Source: Rhodamnia argentea (taxonomy: Eukaryota; Streptophyta; Magnoliopsida; Myrtales; Myrtaceae). Taken from it: a stretch of 64,000 nt of DNA. The DNA lies in contig NC_063156.1 in assembly GCF_020921035.1 (NCBI RefSeq), positions 9,374,501-9,438,500 of the forward strand, written 5' to 3'. The translations under genes and the position numbers were made by a program. Below, piece by piece: positions 58,801-64,000 of this stretch (position 1 is the stretch's first letter; each line of letters begins with the position of its first letter). The notes beneath the pieces are model-generated. The model ran no database searches, was not told where the DNA came from, and was given only the letters and a program-made list of their open reading frames with translations.

Positions 58801-60609
58801 TTATGAACCTTAAACATATAGTTCTTAAGATTGAATGCGTCACTGCTTTACCCTGTGTTCATGATATTCACCTTGTTGACATATCTTTATGTACTAAAAG
58901 GATGAATTGTCTGGCACAAATGTTCAAGGTTCTGACTCTTTGCGTATAGATACTTGCACAATGTTTACGTGCATATTTGTACTTCTGGTGTAAAAGAATG
59001 AGGTCAAGATATGTAATCTTGTTGTATGTTTGTAATAACTCAATGGCTTGAAATGGCATATGAATTCGCATCTCTTGGATGTGAAGTTTTTGAAACAGAG
59101 GTATGGTTTTGTGCAGGTGGACTCTGCTTACATGTTGGATCTGGATAGCCTGGGCTTTAATGTCAAGGTATTCTTTCTTCCCCAGCTCCTCCTTTCATAG
59201 TTCAAAAAATTCATCGTTGAGTTCATTGAGGCCTGTACAAATAATCCTTCAGTTTTCATTGACTCTAAGCTAACATGCATTGTTCTACTGCTTGGTTTTC
59301 TCCTTTTCTCTCACATAGTGTTTTGTTTTTCATTTTTCTTTGTCAGGCAACATGTCAAGGAAGTAATTTCAAGCTTCGAATCCCTTTTCCACGTCAAGCT
59401 GCAGATAGAAAGTATGGCATTTACATTTATCTTATCTCCTAGACCTTCATGTAAGGTTGATTTTCCGATTTATGTTGCTCTTTTTAATATTTTCGGCAAT
59501 ATCACATTCTTATCATAATGGACTTCTCAGCTTCTCTTCAGTTTTTTATTGCATGCGATGCAATAGATATAGGACATGGGTGGTTATGCGATTCGCTTAA
59601 CTTCGTTGCAGTAGTCAAAGCGTAGTACATAATTAAGTCCTCATGGAGAGTTTTGTCCATATACTCATGCCCTGGTGCAAAACTTTTGGACAGTCCCTCT
59701 GCCAATGTAAACCTATACTATTTATGCTGGCTCCCTCTAATTATAAGGGCATCCCAAGTGAATGAATTTTTTAAGTTATTTGTTTCTTTTGTTTGTTTGC
59801 ATCAGGCTCCTGTCTCTCTGTCCTTGTTGTCTATTGAGTAGAGAGTGAGGAAATCATCCCTGGCGCATAATAGGCTTCCCCTCTATTAGTAGTTAACTTC
59901 AGAAATTTAGTCCCTTTTTCTTTTGAAAGCTGTTGTTCTTGGGGTTATGCCATAAATTGTCAAACATTGCCTTCTTTCTTGAAGATGGTCCAGGTGTGCG
60001 GATTTTTATGGATAGTTGTAAAGATCTCGATCTTAATGCATGCGGAATGTTATGTTAGAGAGAGTAGAACTTTTCATGCATTATAGGTGTTAAAAGACTT
60101 TTGGAGGCTTTTATTTGCAAATCTAATGCAGAAAGGTTGGTAGCTTCTTGATATTGTATATCCCTAGTCCATGTTGTCATTTGTATTCGACCTTTTCTTT
60201 TTCAAACTATCAGGTACCTTTTTACAGTAGTTACTGTATACCTTGATTTTGCTCTCTTTTCCCTAACCAAGGGGAAAAATGGGAGGTGGGTGGGGGTAAG
60301 AAGGGCCGGCTTCATTTGGTCAGCAATAACAGGAGGACTGATTTTGTGAAGATTTTCTTTTCATGATTTCATGATCATGGATTATTCGTTCGCAGAACTT
60401 CATTTTGTGGTGGTTATAACGAGTACACATGACTATGCTAGAACAGGAGGCAATTAAAAAGTGGGGATGGAACCTTTACTTCTTACTTCATGTATTGAAC
60501 CAAACGCTACCACCTCTCTGATGGAAGTTGAATTAATCTTGCATTTCTCAGGGATGTGAAGACCCTCGTAGTGGAAATGCTTCAAGCTGCAAAGGGTCAA
60601 GACAGTTGA
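55822..60609 (+). CDS. HOZ: HugZ-type FMN/heme-binding split-barrel protein (HOZ, At3g03890-like)
   Basis: Twelve exons close in phase to 276 residues from the ATG at 55822: 55822-55842, 56060-56122, 56294-56380, 56751-56849, 57440-57535, 57633-57698, 57782-57872, 58038-58105, 58186-58251, 59117-59167, 59347-59411, 60552-60609. The split-barrel (pyridoxamine-phosphate-oxidase-like) domain covers about 40-175 (SMVDFACDADGSPILAISSL, SLLVARDPEDRTDLVITLHG, FGDFQFMRIEPRAVRFV). A DUF2470-type C-terminal domain follows (HMNRDHAEDT). The Arabidopsis homologue At3g03890 has been described as a dimeric barrel protein implicated in heme breakdown; the role here is inferred. An in-frame ATG at 55672 would add 50 residues rich in S, P and R with almost no acidic ones, a good transit peptide, but a TATA-like box at 55715 lies between, so the start is open. 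Confidence 0.9.
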
Positions 60610-61595
60610 TAATGCAGTTAAAGGATAAAGAGCTGCACATGTCTTGGTAATATATTTCTCCGGAATCTGTTCGCTTCAGCATATCATAACGCGGATGGCT
60701 CCCTTATGGGGACTTATCATCTCATCCCAAAATAAAGAAAAAAGACAAAGTAAAGATGGCTTCGAATGCATTTCACATTCGACACTATGCCAACCTTTAC
60801 ATGGATATTATCTGTTGGAATCCCCTTAAATGACTGGTCTTATCAGGTAATTGGACATTGTTTGAAAACTGTGACGGTTAATAACTTCACCGAGGCCATT
60901 GAGATCATTGACTACTCTCTCTAACTGAATTGACTTTACGTTCCATAAATTTTTTGGAGCAATTTTTTTCGCGAATTTTTGGGGCTTACTCCCAACTTTA
61001 CGTGCATTAAAAGACGTAAGGTTTCTACTTTCATTGAGAAGTGGTTTTATTAATTGAGGTCGTAAAAAGGCTCTGCGCCGTCTTATTGTTGGCATCATAA
61101 ACTTGTGCTGATCGTCTCCTCTATGCCATTCATTTGTGCTGTCGCATGATGTATATCTAGTATCCTCATGATCCTAGATAGTTCCTTTTTGTGTTGGAAG
61201 TTCGAAAGGCCAACTCTGTTTACTGCTAAAATGTCCTCAATCCTGCAGGATCCAGCTGGGAATAAGAATTGCTTGCGTTTGGTCAGACTGCAATCTTTCT
61301 CGAAGCCGCAAAAGTTGTTCTTTAACATCCTGATAGAAAATTTACCATGTACAGTTGGCTCACTCATTTCACCGCCCGATGTATTTGCGGATATGCTACA
61401 GTTGTAACGACAAAATGGCATTTTATAGTTCCTTTCTCTTCGTTTTTGGTCCAGCAGTAATGAAACGGCAATTGGCACATGTACATTCCAATCATCTGGT
61501 AGCTCATCCTCAAATGAATATACAGATCGGCAAGTGCTTGTGGTCAGAATCCAACAAAGACAACATTAGGAAGAAATGAAGAATAAAAATTCGAC
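60610..61595. other. 3' flank of the HugZ-like gene, unassigned
   Basis: Probable 3' UTR at the start. A short exon-like plus-strand frame follows an acceptor-like CTGCAG at about 61247 and runs to 61407 (DPAGNKNCLRLVRLQSFS); I do not recognise it and the opposite strand is open too. No gene is claimed. Confidence 0.35.
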
Positions 61596-62005
61596 AAAAT
61601 TATCCAAAAAGTCCTAAACCTATCATACTGTGGTCAATTCAGTTCTAAATATTTTAATTGTGTCAATTGAGTCTTAAATTTTTTTGACAATTTGCCAATT
61701 CATTTCTAAAACTTTTAATTGTGCCAATTTAGTTATGAACTTTTGACGATTTGCCAACTTAGTTTTAACCCTTTTGACCATTTATTAATATAATCCTTTT
61801 GGTCAATTATCGGAATAATATATTTGAGACTAACTTGGTAAACTTTCAAAAGAGTTGGGACTAAATTAGCACAATCAATAGGTTTAGGACTAAATTGACA
61901 AATCGTCAAAATGTTCAGGACTTAAATGACACAAATTGAAGATTCATGATTGAATTTGCCGCCGTGCAATAGATTTAGGATTTTTTTGGACGATTACCCC
62001 ATAAA
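61596..62005. repeat. Terminal-inverted-repeat MITE, kin of 7473-8113
   Basis: Left end AAATTATCCAAAAAGTCCTA, right end reversed TAATCGTCCAAAAAAATCCT; both continue with AAACCTAT or AAATCTATTG and GACAATTTGCCAATT-type phrases that repeat several times on each arm. The arms share these phrases with the element at 7473-8113. About 410 bp, without the GC-rich core, and non-coding. Confidence 0.7.
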
Positions 62006-62417
62006 AATTCTTCCTACCCTTTATGGGCCTGCCCCATTACAAAATATGAAACCCGTGCTTATACATTGAAAGATATTATCTGTCTCTCTTTTTTGATTGA
62101 TCATTAAGAACATGAAGTTGGAGAGGTGTTGGGATCTTATTCCTTACAAAAGGTATTATGGTTGGTGTCAAAATAGCTGTCTTGACACCAACAAAGCCTG
62201 AGACAACACCCTGTCTTCCAACTATAACCAGGCCTTAAAAAGAACCCCACCCCCCGAAAAAAAAGAGAACCACGCCCACTCTTCCTTTTGCATAAATAAT
62301 CTCACATCCCTCTCATCAAGTTGCAAGCTGCTTGTTGTTCTCTTGAATCGAGCCTGCAAAAGTAGAGCCTTTCATTTGCTGTTGCAAGTATTCATTTGCC
62401 GGCGACGGTCACCTGCG
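62006..62417 (+). promoter_or_regulatory. Promoter and leader of the arabinogalactan peptide gene
   Basis: A TATA-like CATAAATAAT at about 62290-62299 lies some 120 bp before the start codon at 62418. A CT-rich CATCCCTCTCATC patch follows, a common site of plant transcription starts. The repeat at 61596-62005 ends about 280 bp upstream of the TATA-like box. Confidence 0.45.
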
Positions 62418-62600
62418 ATGGAGGCGATGAAGATGAGATTGTTCTTGGCCGTGGTGATCGCCGTGATGGCCGTCTCGGCCATCCAAAGTGTATCGGCTGC
62501 CGAAGCGCCTGCGCCTAGCCCAGCTTCGGATGCCCCTGCCTTCGTGCCGGCAGTTCTAGCTTCCCTGATCGTCGGGCTCGCTCTCAGGCTTTTCATCTGA
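62418..62600 (+). CDS. Arabinogalactan peptide (AG-peptide, AGP16/20/22 type)
   Basis: A single exon of 60 codons. Residues 1 to about 27 are a signal peptide (MEAMKMRLFLAVVIAVMAVS...SVSA). The mature core is only some dozen residues, AEAPAPSPASDA, with the Ala-Pro and Ser-Pro pairs in which proline is hydroxylated and arabinogalactosylated. The remainder (FVPAVLASLIVGLALRLF) is a hydrophobic C-terminal GPI-anchor signal, cleaved at the small residues before it. Such peptides end up on the outer face of the plasma membrane. Length and plan match the AG-peptide family. Upstream in-frame codons exist but begin without a good start and would spoil the signal peptide, so the ATG at 62418 is chosen. 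Confidence 0.93.
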   Translation: MEAMKMRLFLAVVIAVMAVSAIQSVSAAEAPAPSPASDAPAFVPAVLASLIVGLALRLFI

Positions 62601-63061
62601 GTCTGACCCCGTCCTAGTGTCTCATTCGGCTTTCGTTCCAACGGATTTGAGCCCGGATTTCCGTCGGCATCTTTCTCGAGAATCGGGTGCTTCATTTCAC
62701 TCTTGGAAAGCAAAATGAGAATCAAGGATGACTCAGGATTGATGTGTCTGTGCTTCGGTCTCTTATCTTCTGCTTGTCCTTTTTGCTCTCTCTTTTCGCT
62801 TTGTGCCCCTTCCTAACTGGTCAATTCTAATAATGACATTTCTTCTCTTACATAGAACGTTTGCTTGATTGCATTGATGGTTATTGCATTCGATTACCGA
62901 GTTTAGGAAGAAAGAAGAAATAAATGCACTGCCGACTCGTCTTTGAAACGTCTACCACGACAAAATCGACGCTGTTGTATACTCAAAACCACATCGTTAT
63001 GAGAAAAATCAAGAACCTAAAGGGTAAGATGTTCGGTATCCATCGACTAGTGTGTGTCGTA

Positions 63062-63526
63062 TCACCGGATAACCAAAGCTTTGTGTTTGAACATCATTTC
63101 AAGGACGGCCTTTTTCGATGCGTTGTCCATGAACATACGTTGGTACAAGCAGTTCCTCTTTTTGAAGAACTCTTGATGGTGTTGCTTACTAAAACAATCG
63201 CCATGCCTAATGCTGATTCTAGACATTGTTCTTGGCTGATCGTGTCCCGTAGAGTTTCTTTCTACTTGGCAATTTCCATGTATTGTCTGCTCGGATTTAC
63301 GTTTTGAGAAACAAATCGATACCATGTCGTTCGGCACACCAAATGATATTTCCTGTATCTTTTGAAAAAATAGACGAACGAATGGTATTTCCATCATGAC
63401 ATTCCGGCGAAATGCAAACGAGCAAGGTCGGACTCGTAAAGTGGGATGGCGAAGCATCCCCATGATCTGTGGACTGTAAATGGCTCGACATTCCCCATGA
63501 TTCATGAAATCGATCGACTTATCCAT
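63062..63526 (-). CDS. Unrecognised open frame, about 155 codons
   Basis: An open frame on the minus strand starting near an ATG at 63526 (MDKSIDFMNHGECRAIYSPQ) and ending at 63062. The peptide is basic and contains no signal peptide, membrane span or motif that I know. The plus strand over the same bases is also open for about 128 codons (62924-63307), which argues for chance or for a relic. No splice partner was found. I do not assign a function and rate it as a weak hypothetical gene. Confidence 0.2.
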   Translation of the reverse strand: MDKSIDFMNHGECRAIYSPQIMGMLRHPTLRVRPCSFAFRRNVMMEIPFVRLFFQKIQEISFGVPNDMVSICFSKRKSEQTIHGNCQVERNSTGHDQPRTMSRISIRHGDCFSKQHHQEFFKKRNCLYQRMFMDNASKKAVLEMMFKHKALVIR

Positions 63527-64000
63527 CACGTTTTGTTCTTACCGTGGTAAGGTTTTCACCTATGGTATGAAGTGGTGAGAAGAAGGAATGAACAATTTTG
63601 GATATCCTAGAATTGACCGTAAACGTCCATCATTGACGTCCATGTGATACCGACAAATTCATGAATTAACTCAAAATGAACACCAATGAAATTGGCAAAT
63701 GTTTGAGACGTTGCCGCCGCCACTGCCGCCGCAGCCCCGAGAAATAAAAGTTCTCAGTGCGATGAATCATGACCAGTCGCAAAAATCTAGCATCATATCA
63801 CATAATAACAGCAAAGTTGCACAGATTGGAGAGAGAGTACATGTTTTTCTCTGATAATTTACCACACTAATAAACCGAAAATGTCTCCGCGGGAGGCCAC
63901 AACACGAACTGCCTATCGGAGGGTATGCGCTTCTGTTGTCCATCCATGGTTGTGTCTCTAACTCGAACAGAACAAGTGATGTCTGAAGTTTCGGCGACGT
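63527..64000. other. Right edge, no gene seen
   Basis: No supported gene. A short GCCGCC run at 63711-63733 resembles a leader or coding edge, and the window may cut into the flank of a further gene beyond 64000. Confidence 0.35.

Noticed and set aside
1-64000. LTR elements, tRNA or rRNA genes, CRISPR arrays
   Set aside because: I looked for reverse transcriptase and integrase motifs, long direct terminal repeats, tRNA-like cloverleaf boxes and spaced repeats and saw none that I could support by eye.

Overview
This is a nuclear segment of a flowering plant, almost certainly a dicot. Short GT-AG introns break up most genes. The gene families are plant-specific: a DYW-class PPR RNA editor, chloroplast NDH subunits, a plant KASH protein, a neprosin-domain protein and an arabinogalactan peptide. 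Intergenic DNA is AT-rich and full of small inverted-repeat elements. A woody rosid (perhaps Myrtaceae) is only an impression; no sequence mark proves it. I saw no LTR retrovirus-like element, no rRNA or tRNA gene and no CRISPR array.

Layout, left to right. A neprosin gene on the minus strand (591-2837). About 5.5 kb of fold-back repeats. Two tandem short-chain dehydrogenase genes on the minus strand (8446-9366 and 10529-11592). A single-exon PPR-DYW gene on the minus strand (14514-17678). A repeat-rich gap. A SINE1/2-type KASH gene on the plus strand (23459-25361). A tandem pair of related NDH genes on the minus strand, PNSB2/NDF2 (25838-28004) and NDF5 (28649-30857). A decayed CCT8 chaperonin gene on the minus strand (34006-37099). 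A 16-exon MUT9-like casein kinase gene on the plus strand (41206-48288). GAR1 on the plus strand (49836-51583). A membrane J-domain protein on the minus strand (53141-55241). A HugZ-type split-barrel gene on the plus strand (55822-60609, or from an earlier in-frame ATG). An arabinogalactan peptide on the plus strand (62418-62600). An unassigned ORF near the right edge.

The genes do not form an operon-like system, but the order matters. SDR, SINE, CCT8, MLK, GAR1 and the HugZ-like gene follow, as I recall it, the order of Arabidopsis At3g04000/At3g03980 down to At3g03890. The J-domain gene fits the duplicate block on chromosome 5. So this is an old collinear block into which the PPR gene and the NDH pair have been placed, and in which the local CCT8 copy has died. 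The two NDH genes are functionally linked: both proteins are needed for the chloroplast NDH complex that drives cyclic electron flow.

Exon limits were read by hand from splice consensus, reading phase and family similarity. Where the phases close over many exons (neprosin, SDRs, PNSB2, NDF5, MLK, GAR1, J protein, HugZ-like) I consider the models firm. UTRs and repeat ends are approximate.
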